NCBI RefSeq assembly: GCF_934294775.1 | Contig: NZ_CAKRAH010000002.1 | Location: 53,009 to 117,008 of the forward strand | Direction: 5' to 3' | Origin: an uncultured Dorea sp. | GTDB lineage: Bacteria > Bacillota > Clostridia > Lachnospirales > Lachnospiraceae | DNA length: 64,000 nt | In this document: positions 1 through 8,220 of the stretch, in pieces | Position numbering within the stretch: position 1 is the stretch's first letter | Layout of the letters: every line of letters begins with the position of its first letter | Position numbers and translations under genes: made by a program | The notes under the pieces: model-generated | Seen by the model: only the letters and a program-made list of their open reading frames with translations | The model's database searches: none | Told to the model about the DNA's origin: nothing

Positions 1-240
1 AAAGTAATGGATCGTCTCTGCACCGTCTTCGGTCAGATGATAAAAGGTACGGTGGTGTGTAGATTCCTCGCGGATGAATCCGGAATCCAGAAGTTCCGAT
101 AATGCCTGCTGAAGTTTGAAGTAGGTTGTATATCCCTCGTCCAGAATGAATTCAGATATCTGGGAATTGGTAAGAGGGAAATCAACTTCATTCAACATAT
201 ACAAAATAATCAGCTTATATAGTGTAAAAGAATTGGCCAT
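1..240 (-). CDS. DUF4364 family protein (3' part beyond window)
   Basis: This is the first 80 residues of a leftward protein that leaves the window at base 1 with no stop codon. The translation starts MANSFTLYKLIILYML and continues through NSQISEFILDEGYTTYFKLQQ, a winged-helix pattern that I recognise as DUF4364, a small putative DNA-binding family of Clostridia. The ATG at 240 has AAAGGAG about ten bases upstream. It begins 2 nt after the stop of the radical SAM gene, so it is the third gene of the malic enzyme operon. No target or ligand can be inferred. The frame is solid; the family assignment is from memory. Confidence 0.75.
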   Translation of the reverse strand, partial: MANSFTLYKLIILYMLNEVDFPLTNSQISEFILDEGYTTYFKLQQALSELLDSGFIREESTHHRTFYHLTEDGAETIHYF

Positions 241-242
241 GG

Positions 243-1166
243 TTAACACTCCTTTCCCTGCCAGATGTCTTTGGTTTTTAAGTAAGATTGTAAATGGTTT
301 AATACCTGCCGTTTGTTGCCGGTCCATAAAGGGGCAATCAGCAGATCTTTTGGTCCGTCACCAGTCAGACGGTGAATGACGGTTTCTGGTCTTAAGTGGG
401 CGATGCAGTCGCCGATCAGAGCATTATATTCCTGCGCATCCGGAAGGAAGAATGGATCGTTCAGATAAATATCGGCAAGATCCGTTCCTTTCAGAATGTG
501 TAATAGCTGTAATTTGATTCCCTGAATATCCTGACGGTTCAGGTAATCTATGGTCGCAAGCATATCCTGTGTTGTTTCACCCGGAAGACATAAGATCATA
601 TGGACGATCACGTCGATATTCCGCAGGCGGAGATCTGTTACCGCCTTTTCAAAGACGGGCAGGTCATATCCACGCCGGATAAACCTGGCTGAGGCCGGAT
701 GGATCGTCTGAAGACCAAGTTCGATCCAGACAGGTTTGATGTGGTTCAACTCTTCTAACAGATCGAGGATTTCCACACTCAGGCAGTCAGGTCTGGTGGC
801 GATAGAAAGTATGCGGATGTCCGGGTGCAGGATTGCTTCCGTGAAGATGCGGCGTAAATATTCTATCGGTGCATAAGTGTTCGTGTAGGCCTGAAAATAG
901 GCAATATACGAAGAACCGGAATGCTTACGGCTGGTCTGCTGCTTGCCGGATTCAATCTGTTCAGTGATAGAGAGCTTGCGGCTTGCGGCGAAGTCACCGG
1001 AACCACCCTGACTGCAGAAGATGCAGCCACGGTGACCGAGTGTTCCGTCGCGGTTTGGGCAGGTCATGCCGCCATCCAGAGATATCTTATATAATTTTTC
1101 CCCGTAAGTATTTTTTAAATAATAATCCAGGGAATAATATCGTTTTTCACCCCAATGTACGGTCAT
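243..1166 (-). CDS. TIGR01212-type radical SAM protein (YhcC-like)
   Basis: A 307-residue radical SAM protein. The N-terminal region has three cysteines at about 36, 48 and 51 in the spacing CX11CXXC (MTCPNRDGTLGHRGCIFC), the variant cluster motif of the TIGR01212/YhcC family that binds a [4Fe-4S] cluster and cleaves S-adenosylmethionine. A GG-containing strand, VHMILCLPGETTQDM, and a length near 300 aa also fit. The substrate of this family is not established; an RNA-related role is often assumed. The ATG lies 1 nt after the malic enzyme stop with no good ribosome binding site, so translation is probably coupled. The next gene starts 2 nt after its stop. Confidence 0.85.
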   Translation of the reverse strand: MTVHWGEKRYYSLDYYLKNTYGEKLYKISLDGGMTCPNRDGTLGHRGCIFCSQGGSGDFAASRKLSITEQIESGKQQTSRKHSGSSYIAYFQAYTNTYAPIEYLRRIFTEAILHPDIRILSIATRPDCLSVEILDLLEELNHIKPVWIELGLQTIHPASARFIRRGYDLPVFEKAVTDLRLRNIDVIVHMILCLPGETTQDMLATIDYLNRQDIQGIKLQLLHILKGTDLADIYLNDPFFLPDAQEYNALIGDCIAHLRPETVIHRLTGDGPKDLLIAPLWTGNKRQVLNHLQSYLKTKDIWQGKEC

Positions 1167-1167
1167 A

Positions 1168-2316
1168 TTAGATCAGTTCTTTCACGGCTTTGCTTACAAC
1201 ATCTGCAACACGAGGATCAAAAGCTTCCGGAAGAATATTATTTTCATTTAATTCTTCTTCAGGGACAAGTCCGGCGATGGCTTTGGCGGTAGCAAGCTTC
1301 ATTTCTTCCGTGATCGCAGTAGCACGTCCTTCCAGTGCACCTTTAAAGATACCAGGGAAAGCTACAACGTTGTTTACCTGGTTTGGGAAGTCAGAACGTC
1401 CTGTGCCGACGACCTTTGCACCAGCAGCTTTTGCAAGATCAGGCATGATCTCCGGAACAGGATTAGCCATGGCAAAAAGAATGGCATCTTTATTCATAGA
1501 AGCAACCATTTCCTGAGAAACGATATTAGGGGCAGAAACACCGACAAAGATGTCAGCACCTTTTAATGCGTCGGCAAGAGTTCCTGTCTGATGTTCCAGA
1601 TTAGTTACTTCTACCATGCGTTTCTGCATCCAGTTCAGATCTTTGGAATCTTTGCCGATGATACCGTTGATATCACACATGGTCACATGTTTGAATCCAT
1701 AAGTAAGAAGCAGCTTTGTAATCGCAACACCGGCTGATCCGGCACCGTTTACAACAACTTTGGCGGTTTCCTTATCTTTTCCTGTTACTTTCATTGCATT
1801 GATGATTCCGGCAAGTACAACGATCGCAGTTCCGTGCTGGTCATCGTGGAATACAGGAATGTCAAGAAGCTCTTTTAAGCGTTCTTCGATTTCAAAACAA
1901 CGAGGTGCACTGATGTCTTCCAGATTGATACCGCCGAATGCAGGAGCGATATTGACTACTGTTTTGATGATCTCTTCTGTGTCCTGTGTATCAAGACAGA
2001 TCGGAACGGCATTGACACCACCGAATTCTTTAAAAAGAACTGCTTTTCCTTCCATAACAGGCATGGCAGCCAGAGCACCAATATTTCCAAGACCGAGTAC
2101 AGCACTGCCGTCAGAGACAACTGCTACGGTGTTGGACTTGATTGTATAGGTATAGGCAGCTTCTGGATCTTTTGCAATTACTTTACAAGGTTCTGCAACA
2201 CCAGGAGTATAGGCAATTGCCAGATCTTCACGGGATTTTACGTGAGACTTTGCACAGGTCTCGATTTTTCCCTGCCATTCTTCATGCATTTTCAGAGCTT
2301 TTTCACTATTTGTCAT
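1168..2316 (-). CDS. NAD(P)-dependent malic enzyme
   Basis: A 382-residue short bacterial malic enzyme that decarboxylates L-malate to pyruvate with reduction of NAD(P)+. Visible features are the N-terminal YTPGVAEPCK segment with the catalytic tyrosine, the metal/substrate motif FHDDQHGTAIVVLAG near residue 165, and the dinucleotide-binding VVNGAGSAGVA near 190. The ATG at 2316 is preceded by AGGTGG at an 8-nt spacing. A GTG at 2328 in the same frame overlaps that Shine-Dalgarno sequence and is rejected as a start. It leads a tight three-gene leftward operon and probably supplies pyruvate and reducing power. The -35/-10 spacer of its promoter carries a palindrome, so repression is likely. 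Confidence 0.93.
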   Translation of the reverse strand: MTNSEKALKMHEEWQGKIETCAKSHVKSREDLAIAYTPGVAEPCKVIAKDPEAAYTYTIKSNTVAVVSDGSAVLGLGNIGALAAMPVMEGKAVLFKEFGGVNAVPICLDTQDTEEIIKTVVNIAPAFGGINLEDISAPRCFEIEERLKELLDIPVFHDDQHGTAIVVLAGIINAMKVTGKDKETAKVVVNGAGSAGVAITKLLLTYGFKHVTMCDINGIIGKDSKDLNWMQKRMVEVTNLEHQTGTLADALKGADIFVGVSAPNIVSQEMVASMNKDAILFAMANPVPEIMPDLAKAAGAKVVGTGRSDFPNQVNNVVAFPGIFKGALEGRATAITEEMKLATAKAIAGLVPEEELNENNILPEAFDPRVADVVSKAVKELI

Positions 2317-2357
2317 TGGGAATACCACCTTTTCATAAGATTAATTTTGCTTTTTTA

Positions 2358-2386
2358 ATCATATCATTCCTAAGGAATCAAGTCAA
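2358..2386 (-). promoter_or_regulatory. Malic enzyme promoter with palindromic operator in the spacer
   Basis: Read leftward, TTGACT (2386-2381) and TATGAT (2363-2358) are separated by exactly 17 nt. The spacer holds the perfect 6+1+6 palindrome ATTCCTAAGGAAT at 2366-2378, well placed to block RNA polymerase. The regulator is unknown. Confidence 0.7.
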
Positions 2387-2425
2387 TTACAGGAAAAAAG
2401 CCTTTCAAAAAAAACAATAATGTAG

Positions 2426-2431
2426 TATAAT
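2426..2431 (+). promoter_or_regulatory. Candidate -10 element for rho
   Basis: A perfect TATAAT lies about 145 nt upstream of rho. The -35 at 2403-2408 is poor (TTTCAA). The resulting leader is A/G-rich and contains a small CGTCA-TTTC-TGACG hairpin at 2453-2466. A long rho leader would fit autogenous control, but nothing here proves it. Confidence 0.45.
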
Positions 2432-2576
2432 ATAGCTTGTTTCAATTAGTATCGTCATTTCTGACGTGATTTTCCAGTAAATAGTGATGATAATAAAAGA
2501 GAAAAAAGAGGAAAGAGAAAAAGAAACCAGACCAGACTTATAATATTGTAATAAAAGTGAAAGGATTGGGTGTATT

Positions 2577-3917
2577 ATGATGAGAGAAAAATATGAATCC
2601 CTTCCATTGGCAACGCTGAAAGATCTTGCAAAAGCAAGAAAACTTAAGGGGATTTCTACCATGAAAAAGGCAGAGCTTATTGAGCGTATGCTGGAAGAGG
2701 ACGAAAAAGAAAGTAAAGCAACCCAGGCAACAGTAAAAGAACTGTCTGCAAATACAGGAGATAAAGAAGTTCATGATATTGACAAATTAGACAGTGGGAT
2801 CACGGCACATGGAATTCTGGAAGTTATGCAGGATGGATATGGATTTATCCGAAGTGCAAATTATCTTCCGGGTGAGAATGACGTGTATGTATCCCCGTCG
2901 CAGATCCGCAGATTCAATCTGAAGACTGGAGATATCCTGGAAGGAAATACAAGAATTAAGACCCAGCAGGAAAAATTCAGTGCATTATTATACCTGACAA
3001 AGATTAATGACATTGATCCGATGATGGCTATGCGCAGAAAGAATTTCGAAGATATGACTCCGATCTTCCCGAATGAAAGACTAAGTCTTGAGTGTGGCAA
3101 GACAAGCACTGCCATGCGTATTATGGATCTGATGTCTCCAATCGGAAAAGGACAAAGAGGTATGATCGTATCACCTCCGAAAGCTGGTAAGACAACCTTA
3201 CTGAAGCAGGTGGCATTATCTGTACAGAAGAATAATCCGGAAGTACACCTTCTGATCCTTCTGATCGATGAACGTCCGGAAGAAGTAACTGATATCCGTG
3301 AGTCGATCGAAGGACCAAATGTAGAAGTTATCTATTCCACATTTGATGAGCTCCCGGAGCATCATAAGCGTGTATCAGAGATGGTGATCGAACGTGCAAA
3401 ACGACTGGTAGAGCATAAGAAGGATGTAATGATCCTGATCGACAGTATCACACGTCTTGCAAGAGCATATAACCTTACCGTACCGCCATCAGGAAGAACA
3501 CTGTCCGGTGGTCTTGATCCGGCTGCGCTTCATATGCCGAAGCGTTTCTTTGGTGCGGCGAGAAATATGAGAGAAGGCGGAAGTTTGACCATTCTTGCAA
3601 CGGCTCTTGTAGATACCGGAAGTAAGATGGATGACGTAGTTTACGAAGAGTTCAAAGGAACCGGTAACATGGAACTGGTGCTCGACCGTAAGCTTTCAGA
3701 AAAGAGAATGTTCCCGGCAATTGATATCCTGAAGTCAGGAACCAGAAGAGAAGACCTGCTGCTTTCAAAAGAAGAACAGGAAGCGGTAGACAATATGCGC
3801 AGAGCGCTCAATGGACTGCGCCCGGAAGAGGCAGTAGATAACATCTTAAATATGTTCTCAAGAACCAAAAATAACGAAGAATTGATACAAATGGTAAAAA
3901 AGACAAAATTTATCTAG
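2577..3917 (+). CDS. rho: Transcription termination factor Rho
   Basis: A 446-residue Rho hexameric RNA helicase that terminates transcription. In order it shows a Rho-N SAP-like domain at about 8-45 (LKDLAKARKLKGISTMKKAEL), a cold-shock-type RNA-binding domain at about 80-135 (GILEVMQDGYGFIRS), Walker A PPKAGKTTLLKQ near 200, and Walker B LLILLIDERPEEV near 225. Length is in the normal range. The start is the first of two adjacent ATGs behind AAAGGATTGGG. Its stop codon overlaps the -35 of the rpmE promoter. The order rho-rpmE-DUF1385-prmC-prfA is one I associate with Lachnospiraceae. Confidence 0.96.
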   Translation: MMREKYESLPLATLKDLAKARKLKGISTMKKAELIERMLEEDEKESKATQATVKELSANTGDKEVHDIDKLDSGITAHGILEVMQDGYGFIRSANYLPGENDVYVSPSQIRRFNLKTGDILEGNTRIKTQQEKFSALLYLTKINDIDPMMAMRRKNFEDMTPIFPNERLSLECGKTSTAMRIMDLMSPIGKGQRGMIVSPPKAGKTTLLKQVALSVQKNNPEVHLLILLIDERPEEVTDIRESIEGPNVEVIYSTFDELPEHHKRVSEMVIERAKRLVEHKKDVMILIDSITRLARAYNLTVPPSGRTLSGGLDPAALHMPKRFFGAARNMREGGSLTILATALVDTGSKMDDVVYEEFKGTGNMELVLDRKLSEKRMFPAIDILKSGTRREDLLLSKEEQEAVDNMRRALNGLRPEEAVDNILNMFSRTKNNEELIQMVKKTKFI

Positions 3918-3943
3918 ACAAAAATCGATTCTTGTGCTATAAT
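3915..3943 (+). promoter_or_regulatory. rpmE promoter overlapping the rho stop codon
   Basis: TAGACA (3915-3920, five of six bases matching consensus) and a perfect TATAAT (3938-3943) are separated by 17 nt. The -35 includes the TAG stop of rho, so rpmE can be transcribed independently of rho. Confidence 0.8.
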
Positions 3944-4019
3944 GAACGAGCTGTGTAAATGAAAAGAAATTTACTGCACATTTACGTGCGTGTCAAAAAA
4001 TAAAGAAGAGGTGAAAATC

Positions 4020-4223
4020 ATGAAAGAAGGAATACATCCAAATTATTATCAGGCAACTGTAACTTGTAACTGTGGTAATACATTCGTAACAGGATCTACA
4101 AATGAAGAAATCCACGTAGAAATCTGTTCTAAGTGTCATCCATTCTACACAGGACAGCAGAAAGCAACTCAGGCTCGTGGCCGTGTTGATAAGTTCAATA
4201 AGAAATACGGAATGGACAAATAA
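4020..4223 (+). CDS. rpmE: 50S ribosomal protein L31 (zinc-binding form)
   Basis: A 67-residue L31 of the large ribosomal subunit, starting MKEGIHPNYYQATVTCNCG. Cysteines in the CXC...CSKC arrangement mark the zinc-containing form. The ATG at 4020 follows GAGGTG at a suitable distance; the longer frame from a GTG at 3990 adds ten residues absent from L31 and is not used. It has its own promoter over the rho stop and an intrinsic terminator just downstream. Confidence 0.96.
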   Translation: MKEGIHPNYYQATVTCNCGNTFVTGSTNEEIHVEICSKCHPFYTGQQKATQARGRVDKFNKKYGMDK

Positions 4224-4236
4224 GATTACAAGTATT

Positions 4237-4269
4237 GGGTTGAGGTTTTTTAAATCTCAACCCTTTTTT
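4237..4269 (+). terminator. rpmE intrinsic terminator
   Basis: GGGTTGAG (4237-4244) pairs with CTCAACCC (4256-4263), followed by six Ts. It ends the rpmE transcript 14 nt past the stop. Confidence 0.9.
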
Positions 4270-4292
4270 CATACAGAGTATAAGGAGAATAT

Positions 4293-5228
4293 ATGAAATC
4301 ATCAAATATCGGCGGGCAGGCGGTCTTAGAGGGCATCATGATGAAGAACAAAGACAGCTATGCTGTGGCAGTCAGAAAACCAGACGGTGAAATATTTGTC
4401 CAGAAAGACGAATTTCACAGTGTGACAGGCAAGTGGAAAGGACTGACAACGGTTCCGTTTGTGAGAGGCGTCTTTAATTTTATTGATTCTATGGTTCTTG
4501 GAATTAAGACACTGACATTCTCAGCAAGCTTTTATGAAGAGGAAGAAGGAAATGCCGCAGGGAAAATGTCCGAAGAAGAACAGGCCAGACAGGAGAAAAA
4601 GGAAAATCTTATGATGGCAGGAACGGTTCTGTTTTCCGTTGTTGCGGCTGTTGCAATCTTTATGGTGCTGCCGTATTTCCTGTCATCACTTATGAAACCG
4701 GTAATTCCGTCTTACCATATCAGAACGGTAGTGGAGGGATTTGTGCGGATTGGTATATTTATTATCTATATCTTACTGATCTCCAGAATGAAGGATATCC
4801 AGAGAACATTCATGTATCATGGTGCAGAGCACAAATGTATTAACTGCATTGAGCATGGATTGCCGCTTACCGTTGAAAATGTAAGAAAAAGTTCAAGACA
4901 GCATAAAAGATGCGGAACAAGCTTTTTATTCTTTGTGCTTGCAATCAGTATTATTTTATTATTGGTGATACAGGTAGAGTCGCCTCTTATGAGAATTGTA
5001 GTAAGGATTGCGTTAATCCCGGTAATCGCGGGAATCTCTTATGAGATACTGAAGCTTGCAGGCAGCAGTGACAATCCGGTCATCAACCTGCTCAGTAAAC
5101 CGGGACTTGCAATTCAGAAACTGACAACCAGTGAACCAGATGATGATATGATAGAAGTTGCGATACAGGCAGTAGAAGCTGTATTTGACTGGAGGGCCTA
5201 TGAACGGGAAAACTTTCACACTTCATAA
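4293..5228 (+). CDS. DUF1385 membrane protein (YqhQ-like)
   Basis: A 311-residue DUF1385 protein. It begins with the typical IGGQAVLEGIMMKNKDSYAVAVRKPDG segment, has two hydrophobic stretches at about 108-132 and 148-168 and more near the C-terminus, and carries the conserved YHGAEHKCINCIEHG motif near residue 175 plus a second CGTSF motif, suggesting a metal site at the membrane. Function is unknown. AAGGAG precedes the ATG. Its last 29 nt overlap prmC, so the two are translationally linked. Confidence 0.88.
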   Translation: MKSSNIGGQAVLEGIMMKNKDSYAVAVRKPDGEIFVQKDEFHSVTGKWKGLTTVPFVRGVFNFIDSMVLGIKTLTFSASFYEEEEGNAAGKMSEEEQARQEKKENLMMAGTVLFSVVAAVAIFMVLPYFLSSLMKPVIPSYHIRTVVEGFVRIGIFIIYILLISRMKDIQRTFMYHGAEHKCINCIEHGLPLTVENVRKSSRQHKRCGTSFLFFVLAISIILLLVIQVESPLMRIVVRIALIPVIAGISYEILKLAGSSDNPVINLLSKPGLAIQKLTTSEPDDDMIEVAIQAVEAVFDWRAYERENFHTS

Positions 5229-6063
5229 TCTGTACCAGAATGGGATCGAAAGCCTTGAAAAAGCAGGAGTTGCAGAAGCGAAGCTGGACGCGTGGTACCT
5301 ATTAGAATACGAGACAGGGATCAGCAGGGCAATGTTCTTTGCAGATCCGGACAGAATGATCGAAGAGAATATAGCAGAACGGTATCAGAAAGATATTGAG
5401 ACGAGAGCTGAGAGGATCCCGCTTCAGCATATTACCGGGGAACAGGAATTTATGGGACTGACATTTAAGGTCAATGAACATGTGCTGGTTCCGAGGCAGG
5501 ATACGGAAGTTTTGGTCGAAGAGGCGCTTAAGCGGATTATGCCGGGGATGAAGATCCTGGATATGTGTACGGGATCAGGATGTATTGTGGAAAGTATATT
5601 GAAATTCGCTGAAAAAAAAGGAATACATCTTACAGGAACCGGATGCGATATCTCAGAAGAAGCATTAAAGGTTGCTGAAGAAAATAATGACCACCTTAAG
5701 GCTGGCGCAGCATTTGTAAGGAGCGATCTGTTTGAACGGATAGAAGATATGTATGACATGATCGTATCAAACCCGCCTTATATAAGAACAGAAGAAATCG
5801 GCCGGCTTGAAGATGAGGTGAAACTTCATGATCCGTGGATTGCACTGGATGGGAAGGAAGACGGACTTTATTTTTACCGCCGAATTGTAAAAGACAGTAC
5901 AAAGTATATAAAAAAAGGCGGATATCTGTTGTTTGAGATTGGATTCGACCAGGGAAAAGATGTGGCGAAGCTTATGGAAGACCAGGGATATGAAGAAATC
6001 CAGGTAAAAAAGGATTTGGCGGGACTTGACCGCGTAGTTATGGGAAGGTACAATAAAGAGTAA
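5200..6063 (+). CDS. prmC: Peptide chain release factor N5-glutamine methyltransferase
   Basis: A 287-residue PrmC/HemK enzyme that methylates the glutamine of the GGQ motif in release factors. The SAM-binding motif ILDMCTGSGCIVES lies near residue 117 and the catalytic NPPY (VSNPPYI) near 190. The start at ATG 5200 is set by GGAGG 6 nt upstream; an in-frame TTG at 5185 is not favoured. It overlaps the DUF1385 gene by 29 nt and is followed 18 nt later by prfA, its likely substrate gene. Confidence 0.94.
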   Translation: MNGKTFTLHNLYQNGIESLEKAGVAEAKLDAWYLLEYETGISRAMFFADPDRMIEENIAERYQKDIETRAERIPLQHITGEQEFMGLTFKVNEHVLVPRQDTEVLVEEALKRIMPGMKILDMCTGSGCIVESILKFAEKKGIHLTGTGCDISEEALKVAEENNDHLKAGAAFVRSDLFERIEDMYDMIVSNPPYIRTEEIGRLEDEVKLHDPWIALDGKEDGLYFYRRIVKDSTKYIKKGGYLLFEIGFDQGKDVAKLMEDQGYEEIQVKKDLAGLDRVVMGRYNKE

Positions 6064-6081
6064 TGTTAAGGAGGATATACC

Positions 6082-7158
6082 ATGTTTGATAAATTAGAAG
6101 ATCTGCGCATCCGTCTGGATGAGATATTAAACGAACTTCAGGAACCGGATGTGGCAAATGACCAGAACCGCTTCCGCAAACTTATGAAAGAGCAGAATGA
6201 CCTGACTCCGATTGTAGAGGCGTATAATGAATACAAAGAATGCAAGCAGGCAATTGAGGACAGCCTTGAGATGTTAGAGGAAGAGTCTGATGAAGAGATG
6301 CGTGAGCTTGCAAAAGAAGAGTTAAATGATAATAAAAAGCGTGTAGAAGAACTGGAACAGGAATTAAAGATCCTGCTTCTTCCAAAAGATCCTAACGATG
6401 AGAAGAACGTTATCGTCGAGATCCGTGCAGGTGCAGGTGGAGATGAGGCTGCACTTTTTGCAGCAGAGATCTACCGTATGTACATGCACTATGCAGAAAG
6501 CCAGAGATGGAAAGTAGAGCTGGTGGAATGTGAAGAAATCGGCATCGGCGGAATGAAGAATGTAACATTCATGATCGACGGTAAGGGAGCATATTCCAAG
6601 ATGAAATACGAATCCGGAGTGCACCGTGTACAGAGAGTGCCGGAGACAGAATCAGGCGGACGTATCCATACTTCTACGATTACAGTAGCAGTTATGCCGG
6701 AAGCAGAAGATGTAGATATCCAGATTGATGAAAAAGATATCCGTATCGACGTTATGCGTGCTTCTGGTAACGGTGGACAGTGTGTCAATACAACAGACTC
6801 TGCTGTACGACTGACTCACTATCCGACAGGAATCGTAATCTACAGCCAGACTGAAAAGTCACAGCTGCAGAATAAAGATAAAGCATTTGCATTACTTCGT
6901 GCAAAATTATACGATCTGGAATGCCAGAAACGTCATGATGCAGAAGCAGAGGCGAGAAAGAGCCAGATCGGTACCGGTGACAGATCAGAAAAGATCCGTA
7001 CTTACAACTTCCCACAGGGACGTGTGACAGACCACCGTATCGGACTTACATTATACAAACTGGATAAGATCATGAATGGAGATATCCAGGAGATCATTGA
7101 TGCATGTATCGCAGCTGACCAGGCAGCAAAACTTGCAAATATGAACGAAGAAATGTAA
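6082..7158 (+). CDS. prfA: Peptide chain release factor 1
   Basis: A 358-residue release factor that reads UAA and UAG. The GGQ motif (ASGNGGQCVN) is at about 231-233. In the decoding region the PXT element is PET near 187, which separates RF1 from RF2, where SPF is expected. It also has the RVPETESGGRIHTST segment. AAGGAGG lies 9 nt before the ATG. It sits directly after prmC, whose product modifies this glutamine. Confidence 0.96.
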   Translation: MFDKLEDLRIRLDEILNELQEPDVANDQNRFRKLMKEQNDLTPIVEAYNEYKECKQAIEDSLEMLEEESDEEMRELAKEELNDNKKRVEELEQELKILLLPKDPNDEKNVIVEIRAGAGGDEAALFAAEIYRMYMHYAESQRWKVELVECEEIGIGGMKNVTFMIDGKGAYSKMKYESGVHRVQRVPETESGGRIHTSTITVAVMPEAEDVDIQIDEKDIRIDVMRASGNGGQCVNTTDSAVRLTHYPTGIVIYSQTEKSQLQNKDKAFALLRAKLYDLECQKRHDAEAEARKSQIGTGDRSEKIRTYNFPQGRVTDHRIGLTLYKLDKIMNGDIQEIIDACIAADQAAKLANMNEEM

Positions 7159-7193
7159 GAATCTGGAAAATTAAAGAAGGTAATTATAAAATT

Positions 7194-8105
7194 ATGGAAG
7201 CAACACAGTTTAAACGTGCAGAACTAGAAGACCAGGAGATTATTTCACATTATTTTGAACATCACACAAGCAGAAGCTGTGAGAGAACATTTGCCAATGT
7301 ATATCTCTGGTCCAGACAGTATCCGGTAAAATGGGCAATTGTAAAGAATGCACTGGTATTCAAAAGTGAAGATGAGAATCACGTATCTTTTGCGTACCCG
7401 GCAGGCGAACCGGAAGATGTAAAGAATGCGCTGGAAGAGATGATGGAGTATTCAAAAGAAAAGGGAAGACCATTCCTTATGTATAATGTAACGCCAGAAT
7501 ACTTTGCGCAGCTTGAAGAGTGGTATCCGGGAAGATTCCAGATCGAATATGACAGGGATTCAGCGGATTATGTATATGAATCAGAAAAACTAGCCACACT
7601 TTCCGGAAAGAAACTGCACGGAAAGCGTAATCATATCAATAAATTCAAAAGCCTGTTTGAAGACAGGTGGTCTTATGAGAGCATGTCGAAAGACAACCTG
7701 GAAGAATGTTTCCAGATGGCACTCAAATGGCGTGAAGAAAATGATTGTGAAAATGACGACGAAAAACGGGGAGAGATGTGCGTAGCACTGAATTCCCTGC
7801 GTCTGTTCGAAGAGCTTCACCTGACCGGAGGAGTTTTAAGAATCGACGGGAAAGTAGTTGCATTTACAATCGGTGAGCCGATATGCGAAGATACGTATGT
7901 TGTGCATATTGAAAAGGCGTATGCGGATGTACAGGGAGCATACACCATGATCAATCAGCAGTTTGTAGAGCATGAATGCATGAACTATAAATATGTCAAC
8001 CGGGAAGATGATACCGGTGCAGAGGGTCTTAGAAAAGCAAAACTTTCCTATCGTCCGGTTCTAATGGTAGAAAAAGGTGATGTGACAGTAAAGGAAAGCT
8101 TGTAA
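7194..8105 (+). CDS. DUF2156 (phosphatidylglycerol lysyltransferase C-terminal-like) protein
   Basis: A 303-residue soluble protein of the DUF2156/LPG-synthase-C family, GNAT-like aminoacyl-transfer folds. Recognisable parts are the N-terminal SRSCERTFANVYLWSRQYPVKW, the central GKKLHGKRNHINKFK and the C-terminal YKYVNREDDTGAEGLRKAKLSYRPV. There is no membrane domain, unlike true MprF, so aminoacyl-lipid synthesis should not be assumed. It starts 35 nt after prfA behind AGAAGG and may be cotranscribed with it. Confidence 0.85.
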   Translation: MEATQFKRAELEDQEIISHYFEHHTSRSCERTFANVYLWSRQYPVKWAIVKNALVFKSEDENHVSFAYPAGEPEDVKNALEEMMEYSKEKGRPFLMYNVTPEYFAQLEEWYPGRFQIEYDRDSADYVYESEKLATLSGKKLHGKRNHINKFKSLFEDRWSYESMSKDNLEECFQMALKWREENDCENDDEKRGEMCVALNSLRLFEELHLTGGVLRIDGKVVAFTIGEPICEDTYVVHIEKAYADVQGAYTMINQQFVEHECMNYKYVNREDDTGAEGLRKAKLSYRPVLMVEKGDVTVKESL

Positions 8106-8220
8106 GAAGGACTTTGAAAAAGAGATCTGACATAAAAAGAATCAGACAAAAGAATTCTGCAGACAGATCTTAAAAAAGACCGAAAGACAAAAGACTTGCA
8201 GTAAGGAAGGAGCAACAAAA

